DNA of 64,000 nt, from assembly GCA_036937835.1 (NCBI GenBank), contig CM072863.1, positions 24,078,501 through 24,142,500 on the forward strand, read 5' to 3'. A program made the position numbers and the translations under genes. The DNA comes from Pampus argenteus. Taxonomy: Eukaryota > Chordata > Actinopteri > Scombriformes > Stromateidae. Position 1 is the first letter of the stretch. Every line of letters begins with the position of its first letter. Shown here in pieces: positions 1 to 10,164 of the stretch. Under the pieces are notes generated by a model, which ran no database searches, was not told the origin of the DNA, and saw only the letters and a program-made list of their open reading frames with translations.

Positions 1-1
1 T

Positions 2-481
2 GGTGCGGCGGGTGGACAGACTGTAAGGATTATCTCATTAAACACTGGTGGGCTAAATGCTGCGATCAAGCGTACAAAGGTTATGACACACATCAAAAAT
101 CTAAATGCTGACATTATGTTTCTTCAGGAGACGCATCTATGCAACTCTGACCATAGAAAATTAAATAGACCTTGGCTTGACCGAACTTTCCACTCTCAAT
201 TCAATGTTAAAACAAGGGGCACGGCCATATTAATCTGTAAAAATGTTAATTTCATCTCAGATAAAGTAATAACGGACTCAAATGGTCGTTATTTCATTGT
301 TACTGGCACATTATACGAGAAACAGGTCATCCTAATATCTGTCTATGCTCCCAACTGGGATGACCATAATTTTGTAAGCTCATTATTTACTACGATCCAA
401 AACTTAGACTTGCACCTTTTGATAATGGGAGGAGACATGAACTGTGTGATCGACTCAACACTGGACAGGTCCAGCTCATGA
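2..481 (+). pseudogene. L1-clade ORF2, AP endonuclease N-terminal part
   Basis: The frame is open from the left edge of the window, so the start lies upstream. It reads through LNTGGLNAAIKR, then the FLQETH block containing the catalytic Glu, then ISVYAPN and GGDMNCV, which match the endonuclease core of L1-type ORF2 proteins. This nuclease nicks the target DNA for target-primed reverse transcription. The frame ends at a TGA at 479-481 where the family continues, so a frameshift or nonsense change has broken it. Confidence 0.8.
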
Positions 482-612
482 ACAACTACGACTACGAAAA
501 TGTCTCAGGCTTTTTCCACATTCATGACTCAATATGGATTTGTTGACCCCTGGAGATTTTTACACCCCTCTGTAAGGCAATACCCTTTTTTTCCCACGTA
601 CATCGTTCATTT

Positions 613-870
613 TTGCGCATAGATTACTTCTTGGTAGATGAAAAACTTATCCCAGCAATTGTCGCCGCCCAGTACCTACCTATAACGGTGTCAGATCATG
701 CTACAATAATCTTGGATCTGCACTTTAAGATGAAGCCAAAGGGGTACAGGCATTGGAGGCTGAGTCCTCTCTTGCTAGCAGATGCCAGCTTCTGCAAACA
801 TGTTTCAGAATCAATAACTTTTTTCTGCGAAACTAATAAAAATGATGAAACCTCCCTGTCCATTTTATAG
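613..870 (+). pseudogene. L1-clade ORF2, AP endonuclease C-terminal part
   Basis: The peptide begins RIDYFLVDEKL and contains VSDHATIILDL. These are the conserved RIDY and SDH blocks that close the endonuclease domain; the His belongs to the active site. It is in a different frame from the 2-481 fragment, with about 130 degraded bases between them. It runs on into GYRHWRLSPLLLADASF, the usual start of the linker to RT. It ends at a TAG, followed by a short CATA repeat near 888-903. Confidence 0.75.
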
Positions 871-935
871 GACACTCTCAAAGCTTACATACATACATAC
901 ATAAAATTATTTCGTTCACATCCCATGCAAACAAA

Positions 936-1275
936 TTGCGCAGATCCCGACAGATAGAGCTGGAGGTAGCTATCGCAGATCTAGACAATAAACTTTCGTC
1001 CACAAACACGCCAGAGTTATATAAAGAAAGATTAAAACTGCAAACAGAGCTGGATCTCCTCCTCACTTCCGAAGCTGAACAGCTTCTCCCACCGACCCCT
1101 CCTCCCGGGGGTCGGTGTATGAACATGGTGACAAGGCTGGACGTCTCTTGGTTCATCAGCTGAAGGCAAAAACGGCATCAAATCGGATTACTCAAATAAC
1201 AGATGAATCGGGTTCAATAACCTCTGATCCCTACAAAATAAATAACACCTTTAGGTCATTCTTCTCCCACCTCTA
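936..1275 (+). pseudogene. L1-clade ORF2, linker before RT
   Basis: A charged, probably helical stretch (RQIELEVAIADLDNKL onwards) leads to a segment reading KAKTASNRITQI, ITSDPYKIN and RSFFSHLYT in a second frame. This is the linker that precedes the RT fingers in L1-clade ORF2. The last host codon before the inserted transposon is TA(C) at 1274-1276, and the sequence resumes at 5240. Confidence 0.7.
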
Positions 1276-1758
1276 CACTGAAAAAAATCTAACGTTGGCT
1301 TAAATTAAAAAAATTGAGGTAATCGATCACAACTAATATTGTGCTGTTATACAACATAAATATTTCATTTGATTTGACCTAAAATATTTAACTTCATGTA
1401 AATCAATTTCTGAAGGTTGAACCAAAGCAATTATTTCAGATTCTCCTAAATTAAAATAAATACATTGGATTTATTACTTAATGTAAAAAAATCTATTTTG
1501 TCAAACCTAAATATTTTAAATTCATTTAAACAACTTTTGCATATGGGAGCAAACTATTTTTTTTAAGTTGTCTCAAATAAAAATTCAAAGTCAAGCCATT
1601 CCTTTTCAACATATTTATTTTCAAACATTGCTTCTGAATGATAACAATTTCCCCTTAAATACATCAGCAACCAGTAAAAGTCTGCATCTTTAGGTAAAAT
1701 GATTTTTTTACAACATTTTTTCTCCATATATAACATAAAACAGTGCTTCTCAAGCATG

Positions 1759-3028
1759 TTATAACAAAGTTATCCCAAAGAACAGAGCAACAGCCATTGG
1801 TATTGAGGGCACTTTACTGAGGACCTCTGTTCCGTCAATGATGATTTTAATGTCTTCATTTCCACTGACGATTGCCATGGCTGCTTCGTTTTCTGCATAT
1901 CCTGCACACACAAAAAACAACAAATGAGAATAATTAGAAAGAGCATTTCTTAAAGACAATGCATGTCAATGCTGAAAACCATTGTTGAAGCAATGCTGTA
2001 TCTACTGAAGAAACTGCTTAAGCACTGCAACAGCTGAAAGATATAACTTAAGCTAAGAGATGCATGGTGATGAATTTAAGTCAGTTGAAATGTTAAAAAT
2101 GCATGTTTAAGTGTAATAGTTGAGTAGTTTGAATAATTGTTTCCAAAATCAAATTTGCTGGAACTGTCACTATATTTTTATTAATTAAATGGGTAATTTA
2201 GAACAAAAATCAACTCCTCTGGCTCCACTTATATCCAATCACAGTTCTCCACCTACACCACCTTCCTTCAAATCAGTCTTAAGATGTCATGTGTTGTGAT
2301 GTTCTCTCTCTCTACCCTCATCCAGCACAGAAAATTTCTCGACCCACCTCCACCCCTTCACCCCCTCAATCAAACTATAGACCATCTCTATCTTCAACCA
2401 GAGGTTTCAGTGTCAGGAGGCATCTGTTGCATCTCAAAACAAAATTGGTATATAAGTATTGTCTGTGTTAGTGAGAGAGATGCCCTTACCTGGCATTCTT
2501 TAATAAGGCGATGAACAGGTTAGATCACCCAGGTAGATCATCAAAGATTTGAATATGCACTCTCTTCTAGTTGTGATGTCCACAGTCTGAGGAAGAATAG
2601 GTATTATTAAAAGCACATACAACCCAACTATTCAACTATGGATCCACTGAGAACCAACTCATACATAGATACCTCATCTAAAACCTGCAAAGTTGCCTTT
2701 CACACGTCCACCCTTGCTCCTGATGACCTCAAGCAGTTTTGATGTGTGCTTGTCCAACTGCACTAATAACTTTGTCTCCAAGGGAACTGTTGTCACCCGC
2801 ATAAACTCGGCATTAATCTGGAGAAACAAAAACAGCACGCAGAAAGAACTTTGAAAGTGTATTAAAGTAAAGACCTATGTTTTGAAGGTTCAAACATAAT
2901 CTTTCATGAATGTCTAATTAATGGCATTAATAAATATATTAAGTCCGCTGCTGGGACTCTCTGGCCATCTTGCCAACATGTCTTCAATGCTCGGCTGCTT
3001 ATCCGCTATTTCTTGTCTACGGTATAAA
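1759..3028 (-). pseudogene. Captured multi-exon gene fragment, SAMD3-like teleost family (C-terminal exons)
   Basis: Four minus-strand exon-like blocks are visible. Block 1, about 3028-2942, reads EIADKQPSIEDMLARWP. Block 2, 2817-2673, starts INAEFMRVTTVPLETK after an acceptor ending TTTCTCCAG and ends at donor GTATCT. Block 3, 2586-2490, reads TVDITTRRECIFKSLMIYLG between TTCCTCAG and GTAAGG. Block 4, 1901-1759, follows a pyrimidine-rich GTGTGCAG and reads YAENEAAMAIVSG, then IIIDGTEVLSKVP, then a stop. From memory this resembles the C-terminal region of proteins annotated as sterile-alpha-motif-domain-3-like, which are highly multicopy in fish. Block 2 needs a frameshift and block 3 has an in-frame TAA, so it is a pseudogene. 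No SAM domain is present here. Confidence 0.6.
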
Positions 3029-3346
3029 AAGAGAAATTCAAGGATTCAAGGATTCAAGGATTTTTATTTGTCATTGCAACACATGTAAACATGGGATGCA
3101 ACGAAATTGGTTTCCCTGGTCCTGGAGCAGCCCAATATCAAATATAGAATAAAATATAGAATAAAAATAAAATATATATATACACATCTGTATATATGGA
3201 ACATAAAATGTAAAAGTAAAGCCAAATTTAAATTTAAGACAAAGTATATACAATGAAATAGAAAAAGAAAAACAACAACAGAATAACACCATGGTGAAAT
3301 GTCCAGGTTGTGCAAATAGCTGCATTGTGCAAGAATTTCAGTGCAA

Positions 3347-3348
<2 letters not shown>

Positions 3349-3377
<29 letters not shown>
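3349..3377 (+). repeat. Homopolymer T run, 29 bases
   Basis: An uninterrupted T tract lies in the 3'UTR of the minus-strand Rex1 (A on its sense strand). It is internal, about 300 bases before the true (TTGAATCC)n tail. Its length is prone to sequencing and assembly error. Confidence 0.9.
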
Positions 3378-3454
3378 GTATTATTGTCTGTGCATCTGTG
3401 GTGGGGGGTCTAGATGGGGGGATGGGGGGTGGGGTTGGGGATGGGGGGCAGGGG

Positions 3455-4078
3455 CTACAGGGGTCCTCCAGAGTTCAACAGTCTCACAGCTTCTGGGAAG
3501 AAGCTGTTCCTCATTCTGGTGGTCCTGCTCTTAATGCTCCGCAGCCTCCTGCCCGAGGGGAGAGGGGTAAACAGAGCATGTGCGGGGTGAGTGGGGTCCT
3601 TCATGATGCAGGAGGCCCTTTTCCTGCACCTGGAGGTGTAAATGTCCGTGGTGGTGGGTAGGCTGCATCCCACAGTCCTCTGTGCAGCTTTGACCACCCT
3701 CTGCAGAGCCTTCTTCTCTGCTGCAGAGCAGCTGCCGTGCCACACAGTGATGCAGGTGCACATGACGCTTTCCACCACACATCTGCAGAAGGAGGTCAGG
3801 ACAGAGCTCCCCAGTCCAGCACGCCGCAGCTTCCTGAGGAAGTAGAGGCGCTGGTGTGCCTTCCTGACCAGATAGGAAGTGTTGGTGCTCCAGGTGAGGT
3901 CGTTGGAGATGTGCACGCCCAGGTACCTGAAGCTGGGGACCACTTCCACCGCTGTCCCTCCGATGTGCAGGGGAGGGGGGAGATGTCTGCCCCTTCTGAA
4001 GTCCACGATCATCTCCTTGGTCTTCTTCGTGTTGATGCAGAGGTTGTTTTCTCTGCACCAACTCTCCAGGTGTTCCAC
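3455..4078 (-). pseudogene. Rex1-clade ORF2 C-terminal region
   Basis: This continues the RT after the active site: CRENNLCINTKKTKEMIVDF, SFRYLGVHI, KAHQRLYFLRKLRR, then the C-terminal block CIMKDPTHPAHALF followed by LPSGRRLR and RNSFFPEAVRLLN. These blocks form the thumb and the conserved C-terminal tail of Rex1-type proteins. It is offset by frame from the 4094-4870 fragment. The stop is followed by a G-rich 3'UTR. Confidence 0.8.
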
Positions 4079-4093
4079 TTCCTGCCTGTAGCC

Positions 4094-4870
4094 CTACTCA
4101 TCGTTGTTAACGATTCGTCCAACCACAGCTGTGTCATCTGCGAACTTCACGATCAGGCAGCTCGGGTGTCTCGCTGAGCAGTCGTGTGTGAGCAGAGTGA
4201 ACAGGAGGGGGCTCAGCACACAACCCTGGGGGGAGCCTGTGCTGAGGGTGATGGTGGAGGAGGAGATGTCGTGGATCTTCACAGACTGCGGCCTTTCCGT
4301 TAGAAAGTCCAGCACCCAGTTGCAGAGTGTAGAGCTCAGCCCGAGTGTGGACAGTTTCAAAACCAGGGTCTGCGGTCTGATGGTGTTAAATGCAGACGTG
4401 AAGTCCACAAAGAGCAGGCGAACATACGAGTCCTTCTTCTCTAAGTGGGTGAGGGCTGTGTGGACCACAGAAGAAATGGCATCTTCTGTGGATCGGTTCT
4501 TCCTGTATGCGTACTGGTGTGGGTCCACAGTGACGTTGATGCAGTCTTTGATGTGGGCCATCACCAGTCTCTCAAAGCACTTCATGACTATCGGGGTGAG
4601 GGCAACCGGCCGATAGTCATTTAGGCCTGTCACTGTGGAGGTTTTGGGGATGGGGATGATTGTAGCCGTCTTCAGGCAGGTAGGGACCGCTGCTTGTTGG
4701 AGGGAGGTGTTAAAGATGTCTGTTAGGACATCCGTCAGCTGGTGTGCACAGCTCCTCAGCAGCCTCCCAGAGATGTTATCAGGACCCGTAGCTTTGCGAG
4801 GGTTAATCCTCTGGAGGATTCTCCTCACTTCTGCTGGGGTCACGCTGAGAGGCTCTTCACCTGGTGGTGA
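4094..4870 (-). pseudogene. Rex1-clade reverse transcriptase, N-terminal half
   Basis: Read on the minus strand from about 4870, the frame has the fingers block NPRKATGPDNI, then LNDYRPVALTP, the catalytic FVDFTSAFNTI, STGSPQGCVLSP, and the active-site box FADDTAVVG (the Asp pair is intact). The stretch is free of stops for about 255 codons. It ends in a stop just after GRIVNNDE where the family reads on, so one frameshift separates it from the downstream half. The upstream residues (MFVCYCLL...) are flanking sequence. Confidence 0.85.
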
Positions 4871-5072
4871 AATACAGCACAGTAAGCAATAACACACAAA
4901 CACAGCACAATAGCACAGTAAGCACCACAGTACCAGTAATATTTATTCCACTATCCATAAGTCAAGCACAAAAACATTTGCTCAAAATAGTTTATCTGCC
5001 TTTCTAAATCACCATCCTCTCTCCCCTTATCCCACTTTCACCTGCCTGCTACCATCTCACCTTCTCCCTCTA

Positions 5073-5118
5073 TAACTTAAGTAAATACACCCATCCGGGG
5101 GTGTATTTACTTAAGTTA
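5073..5118. repeat. Perfect 20-bp inverted repeat with 6-base loop
   Basis: The left arm 5073-5092 (TAACTTAAGTAAATACACCC) is exactly complementary to the right arm 5099-5118, with ATCCGG between them. It lies about 120 bases inside the right end of the TA-flanked transposon. Such a stem could form a cruciform or RNA hairpin, or may simply be a fold-back duplication. No function is shown. Confidence 0.95.
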
Positions 5119-5241
5119 GGGTTAAACCATGAATATAAATTAAAAAGTTTAGTTTAATTGAGAAAAGTTTTTTTTTTATTCAGTGGAATGAGAAAAAACA
5201 CATCAAAAGAACAACACCTTTGTTTTACTTTTTTCAGTGTA

Positions 5242-6044
5242 CGCTTCGGAGTCCCTCACAGACGAAAACCAACTGACTAACTTTTTTGGAAGATTGGACT
5301 TACCTAAGGTCTCACCCCAGGACAATCTAAGACTGGAAGCCGCTTTCACTCTCTCAGAAATTAAAGAAGCGATACAATCAATGAACAGTGGTAAATCATC
5401 AGGCCCCGACGGATACCCGGTCGAATTCTATAAAAATGTTTTAGATCAGTTAGCTCCGCTATTACTCGACATGTTCAATTACTCATTTATACAGGCCACC
5501 CACACTCATGCAAGTGTCCGTCTCTCTTATTTTTAAGAAGGGTAAGGACCCACTTAACTGCGCATCTTATCGCCCGATTTCACTCCTACCGGTAGATGTT
5601 AAATTTCTTGGAAAGCTACTAGCTGGACAATTGGAGTCTATCATGCCCCTGATCATTTCTGAAGACCAGACGGGATTCATAAAGGGAAGACATTTGTACT
5701 CTAACATAAGAAGGCTTCTTGACGTCATTCTCTCTCCATCCTCCTCTAACATTCCAGAAGTCATAATATCTCTTGACGCCGAGAAGGCTTTCAACAGGGT
5801 GGAATGGGACTTTCTCTTCTTTTCCCTGAGACAATTTGGTTTCAATACCAACTTCATCTCATGGGTCAGATTACTCTACTCCTCCCCTTGTGCTTATGTG
5901 TGTACAAATAACCAGCGGTCGGATCCATTCCCACTCTTCCGAGGTACGCGGCAGGGGTGCCCGCTATCTCCGCTATTATTTGCAATAGCAATCGAACCAT
6001 TGTCAGCGGCTCTGAAAGTGGGGGAGGGACTTGGGGGGGATTGA
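5242..6044 (+). pseudogene. L1-clade reverse transcriptase, fingers and palm N-terminal part
   Basis: Two overlapping frames together cover the RT start. The first (to 5536) has TDENQLTNFFGRLDLPKV and MNSGKSSGPDGYPVEFYKN. The second (5508-6044) has LIFKKGKDPLNCASYRPISL, SEDQTGFIKGRH, the catalytic block SLDAEKAFNRVEWDFL and GTRQGCPLSPLLFAIAIEPL. A frameshift lies around 5510-5535. Both frames match the L1-clade order of RT motifs 0-5. Confidence 0.85.
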
Positions 6045-6756
6045 AAGATGGGGCATAAAACACCAGGTCTCATTATATGCAGATGATCTGCTTCTTTATG
6101 TAAGTGATCCTTTGTCGAGCATCCCACGCATCCTGACATTATTAAATTCTTTTGGGCGTCTATCTGGGTACAAACTGAACATCTCTAAAAGCGAATTTTT
6201 ACCAATCAACTGTATGGCCACAGACATACAACCATCGACTATACCTTTTAAAATAGCCAACACAGGATTTAAATATCTTGGCATTACAATTACACGATCT
6301 TTGCGCACAATGCGAGAGCGAAACCTTACTCCATTAACAGCTGCGGTCAAGTCTGATTTACAAAGATGGAATTTCTTGCCATTGTCCCTAACCGGTAGGA
6401 TACAAGTTATAAAAATGAATGTGTTACCACGCTACTTGTATGTGTTTCAGTGTCTGCCCGTCTTTCTTCCCAGGTCCTTTTTCACAGCTATAAACACCAT
6501 CATTTCATCATTCATCTGGGCTGGTAAACGGCCAAGGGCAAGTCGCGCACTGCTTTGTAGGGACAGATCGGCTGGAGGCCTGGGTCTACCCAGTTTAATC
6601 GGCTACTACTGGGCAGCCAATGTACATAAGATAATGTCTTGGTTTACTTCTCCTCAATCCATCTGGTGTCAGAGTGAATCAGCCTCTTGCTCCACATCGT
6701 TGCTGGCGCTAACATCGCAGCACCTTGCTTCTCTCCCTATCAAAGTTTACCTCTAA
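6031..6756 (+). pseudogene. L1-clade reverse transcriptase, active-site box and thumb
   Basis: The frame includes IKHQVSLYADDLLLYVSDP, the active-site YADD box, then KSEFLPIN, FKYLGITIT and the thumb region, through PRASRALLCRDRSAGGLGLP, a conserved L1 block. It is in a different frame from the preceding segment and ends at a stop at 6756; the C-terminal portion reopens at 6725 in another frame. Confidence 0.85.
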
Positions 6757-7780
6757 TCCGTTTGTTGTGGGGACATTAAAAATTTGGTCACAAATAAGAT
6801 CTAATTTTGGGTGGCTCACCCTCCCTCTAGCAACTCCTATCTGTAATAATTACCTGTTCATTCCAGCAAGGATCGACCCGCGTTTCTCCACCTTAAAGAA
6901 CAAAGGACTTGGCAGTTTGGGAGACTTGTACATTGATGGTATATTCGCGAGTTTCAGCCAATTAACCTCCACCTTTAATCTGCATAAATCAGACTTTTTT
7001 CGGTACTTCCAGCTGCGGGATTTTGTAAAAACACACACTACATCGTTCCCACAGATACCAAAACCTAGCGGGATAGACCTGGTTCTTAGGGCTAAAACTT
7101 TGTCAAAAGGTCATATCTCCTATTTTTATAAGCTACTGTCCCCGACCAGTGAATCTACCTTACATAGGATCAAGATGAAGTGGGAGTCAGAACTCCAACT
7201 GAATTTCTCTGAGACCTTCTGGGAGGGGGCTGTGGAGGCTGTTAACTCAACATCCAGCTGTGCTAGACTTTCATTAATACAATTTAAGGTTTTTCACAGG
7301 CTTCATTATTGCAAAGAAAAACTATCAAAGCTTTATCCAGACAAATTCGATGAGAAATGTAGTAGATGCTTGCAGACTCCATGCAACCTCACCCATATGT
7401 TTTGGGCATGCCCCAAATTGTCTGGCTTCTGGCAACTATTTTTTAGAACTATGTCAGATATAGTAGGCATAAATCTAAATCCAACCCCACATATTGCTAT
7501 CTTCTGCAAGCCCCCAGATGATCTCTGCACCACAGCCACTCAAAATAATGTCATCACCTTTGCCTCCCTTATTGCTCGAAAGAGGATTCTTTTAATGTGG
7601 AAGGCTCCTCAACCACCATCAATCAAAGTCTGGTTGCATGATATTTTAAGTCTTCTGAAACTGGAGAAGATCAAATTCTCACTATTCTCACTCAGAGGCT
7701 CATCTGACAGGTTTTACACTCACTGGAAACCACTGCTTAGCTATCTAGATGGTCTACCAGCTCGGGAGGTTTCTCCGTAA
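6725..7780 (+). pseudogene. L1-clade ORF2 C-terminal region
   Basis: A 351-codon open stretch holds the long C-terminal region of L1-clade ORF2. It includes the Cys/His cluster CSRCLQTPCNLTHMFWACPKL (C-x2-C-x8-H-x4-C type) that follows RT in this clade. It ends in WKPLLSYLDGL and a stop at 7780. This is the best preserved part of the element. The cluster is thought to contribute to RNA binding; that role is from family knowledge. Confidence 0.85.
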
Positions 7781-8259
7781 GAATACAGTGGATAGCAAGG
7801 TATAAACCCGCCCCTCTGTGCCGTCAGAGACAGATAGCCTGGATGGTAGAGGAGTAAGCAGCCATTAATATTTAATATTTAATATTATATATGTACTTAT
7901 AATGATCAGCTATAGCACCCTCTGTTGTTGTTGTTTTGTTTTGTTAGTTCTGTTTTTGTTTGTTTGTTTGTTTGTTTCTTGGGTACATTTGCCATTTTAT
8001 TTATGTAATGTAGCATATTATTTCACATATGTGTGGTTATACCTACTTATTTGTACTGCACTTTAATTATGTAAGAGGGTTGGGGGAGGGGGGTTGTTTA
8101 CGTAAGTTCTGAGTGTTCAAAAGTAGAAAAAAGAAAAGAAACTGTATTTTTGTATGCACTGTATTGTATGGTATTTTTGCAAGAAATTGTATGCTGACAT
8201 GCACTGGCAGTGCACATGTCTCTGTCTTACAATTGGTAAATAAAAGTTATAAAAAAAAA
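7781..8259 (+). other. L1-clade LINE 3'UTR and A tail
   Basis: This is AT/T-rich sequence with TTTG repeats near 7955-7976 and a terminal AATAAA-like GTAAATAAAAGTTAT followed by nine A at 8251-8259. The tail position sets the 3' boundary. The 5' end is off-window, so target duplications cannot be tested. Confidence 0.7.
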
Positions 8260-9429
8260 GAAAACAAATATACTTAAATACACATGCACACAAATTCCAA
8301 CAATTCATGACATAAGTATAATTCTTGAGTGGCATTCTCATAAGCATGGCCTATAGTGAAAAAAGCATCTAGAAAACAACCTCCTATTGTGAAACCTGCA
8401 GCACTGTGGTCTCTTGACAAAAAATAGCTAGAAAGTTAGCAACATCATTCAAATTTAACAACCAGCTGAGTAAGCTGGCTAATGTCAGTTTTGAGTGTTG
8501 CATTGTGTTTTAGTTAAAAAAACGTTTTGTCAGCTAACAATGTTCAGGTACAAGTGCTGTGTCAGTTCTTTCTTCACAGTTGCCAAAATAAATAACCTCT
8601 TTTATTATTGACGCATTAATTATCAAGGTGATGTGTACCCTAAACCCAATGTGTTTATTCTTTGATTTTTTGTCAAATAGCTGTGCAGTATATTTTCAGA
8701 AATTGAGAAATAGTATAGGGGTCCCACAGGATGTACACTTTCATTAAACATACAATTATAATGATGTGAGTAATAATGAAGTAAGAGAGAAAGAAATACT
8801 GCCATATTACCATATTTATTAGTCTGCCACTGCTGCCACCGCCACCTTGAATAAATATGTTTTTTGATGGGTTCCAACACTACCAGCCATTGTAATGGAG
8901 TCCCAAATTAAATGTTAGTTATTCTAGTTATCACAATGAACCCACTGACTGGGAGAACTCAACATAGACCAAATCCACAGCAGTGAAAGACTGAAGCCCC
9001 AAACACAATACTGCACTGAATTAAGCTTTTTAATGAGCTGGACTTAGTTATACACAGGTCTGAAGTAGCAATTCTTCCACATTTAGAGGCTGTTAAATGC
9101 ATTCAACCTCCTTGATGTGTTGCTGAAGGGGCTGTAGTTTTTTCTGTCCAGTTTAGGTCCACAGGAGGTTGGAAAAAGAGCAGAACTGCACAGGGCAATG
9201 ATTATTTGATGGCTATTCATGGAACGCATAACAGGCAAAGAGGGTCGTTTTATATGCTGAATAATTTCAGGAGTATAGTGTATATTACCTGCTACATGGT
9301 AATTAACAGTTAATATTGGTAATTCATGACTATAATATTGTAAATACAAAGTAATATTTATAATAAATTGTACCTGGTGATTACTGAAAATACCTTCAAT
9401 GCTTTCATCAGTACTTTAGTCAGATAACT
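8260..9429. other. Unassigned AT-rich spacer
   Basis: Short open frames occur on both strands, none above 90 codons and none with a recognisable motif. No repeat family was identified. Coding function is not supported. Confidence 0.6.
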
Positions 9430-9567
9430 TCACTCGAACCGAGGGTCTAAGGACAGAGGGTGTCACTCCCTGTACAGATTGTAATTGTAAAGCCCTCAGA
9501 GACAAATGTATTTTGTGACTTTGGGCTATACAAATAAAATTTGATTTGATTTGATCTGATTTGATTA
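9430..9567 (+). mobile_element. L2-clade LINE 3' end, severely 5'-truncated
   Basis: About 138 bases match the 3' terminus of the longer L2 copies ending near 23265 and 45820: CACTCG.ACCGAGGGTCTAAGG, then the block GTCACTCCCTGTACAGATTG, GGGCTATACAAATAAAATTTG and the TTTGA pentamer tail. It has diverged slightly and carries a small ATTGTA duplication, so it is an older insertion. Confidence 0.85.
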
Positions 9568-10087
9568 TGTGTCTCCCAAGCCCCAACCCTCTCAAGTAGT
9601 TAGTTATAGGTGTTAACTAGTACAGTATTTGGAATAGCTGCTAGATTTTACATTTTAAACCAGTTAGTTACCACCACCAACTGAAGCTCAGAGGCAAGAC
9701 AAGCTTCTTAGAAACAAAAAGAAATTAAAACTGAAAGATTAAAAGGTTAATCTCTGCGTGACGGCATAGAAAGTTTATAATATATATTTCACGTTTGTTC
9801 AAGTAATTATTTATTCATTAAATCAAAACCACTGTCTTTTCTGAAGATGTTTAGAGAGATTTAATTAAGTGTGTATGTAGCAGAGGTAAGTTAAAACAGC
9901 AATGTAAGACCAAACAGTAGACTTGTCAAAGAAGATGGGTTGTATTACCTCTTACAATTAAAACAGCTAAGTTGTGCAAATTTCTAATTTAAGTGTACAA
10001 CCCTTAACAACAGAGAGAGAGAGAGAGAGAGAGTGAGAGAGAGAGAGACGTCACACACGTGGACATGAACAATTTTCATATAGTTTG
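9568..10087. other. Unassigned sequence with GA microsatellite
   Basis: A GA dinucleotide repeat (about 10012-10048, with one GTGA interruption) is followed by flank up to the proviral target duplication GTTTG at 10083-10087. No gene was seen. Confidence 0.7.
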
Positions 10088-10164
10088 TGTTGAGGAGAAA
10101 TCGCTGAAGTCAAAGGTCAATGGTGAGGTCAGGAGGGAAGAAAGTGTGAAAGAGAAATAGAGAC

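Larger units (their letters stand above)
3036..4870 (-). mobile_element. Rex1-clade LINE, 5'-truncated
   Basis: The minus strand encodes RT with the Rex1 signature block FTSAFNTI, plus STGSPQGCVLSPLLF and FADDTAVVG, then the C-terminal region and a 3'UTR ending in copies of the 8-mer TTGAATCC (plus-strand AAGGATTC repeats, 3036-3060). No endonuclease is present, so it is 5'-truncated near 4870. It sits within the captured-gene DNA transposon just upstream of exon block 1, so it inserted after that element formed. A 29-T run (3349-3377) lies in its 3'UTR. Confidence 0.85.
1276..5239. mobile_element. TA-flanked DNA transposon with CACTGAAAAAA termini carrying a captured gene
   Basis: The left end reads CACTGAAAAAAATC from 1276 and the reverse complement of the right end, ending at 5239, reads CACTGAAAAAAGT, so the inverted termini match for 11-12 bases. 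TA occurs at 1274-1275 and again at 5240-5241, and removing the insert restores the L1 reading frame. A 2-bp TA duplication fits Tc1/mariner elements, but CACTG ends with a 2-bp duplication are also described for fish CACTA/EnSpm elements, so the superfamily is open. No transposase was recognised. The interior holds spliced gene fragments, a Rex1 LINE and a perfect palindrome near the right end. Confidence 0.75.
1..8259 (+). mobile_element. L1-clade LINE, 5' end outside window, split by a DNA transposon
   Basis: Fragments of one ORF2 occur in the expected order: AP endonuclease (from base 2), linker (936-1275), reverse transcriptase (5242-6756), C-terminal region (6725-7780), then a 3'UTR and a short A tail at 8251-8259. 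Bases 1276-5239 belong to a later insertion. Joining 1275 to 5240 minus one TA copy restores the reading LYASESL across the linker. The RT carries FADD-box variant YADDLLLY and the KSSGPDGYP and RQGCPLSP blocks typical of the L1 clade. Several frameshifts and stops show the copy is dead. L1 versus the related Tx1 group was not resolved. Confidence 0.85.

Noticed and set aside
3531..4177. Long open frames on both strands overlapping the Rex1 C-terminal region
   Set aside because: They are shadow frames of the GC-rich Rex1 coding sequence; only the 4078-3455 minus frame has family motifs.
4104..4892. Plus-strand open frames of 170 and 85 codons
   Set aside because: Antisense shadows of the Rex1 RT on the minus strand.
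8623..9349. Two minus-strand frames of 85-88 codons
   Set aside because: AT-rich chance frames with no motif or conserved context.
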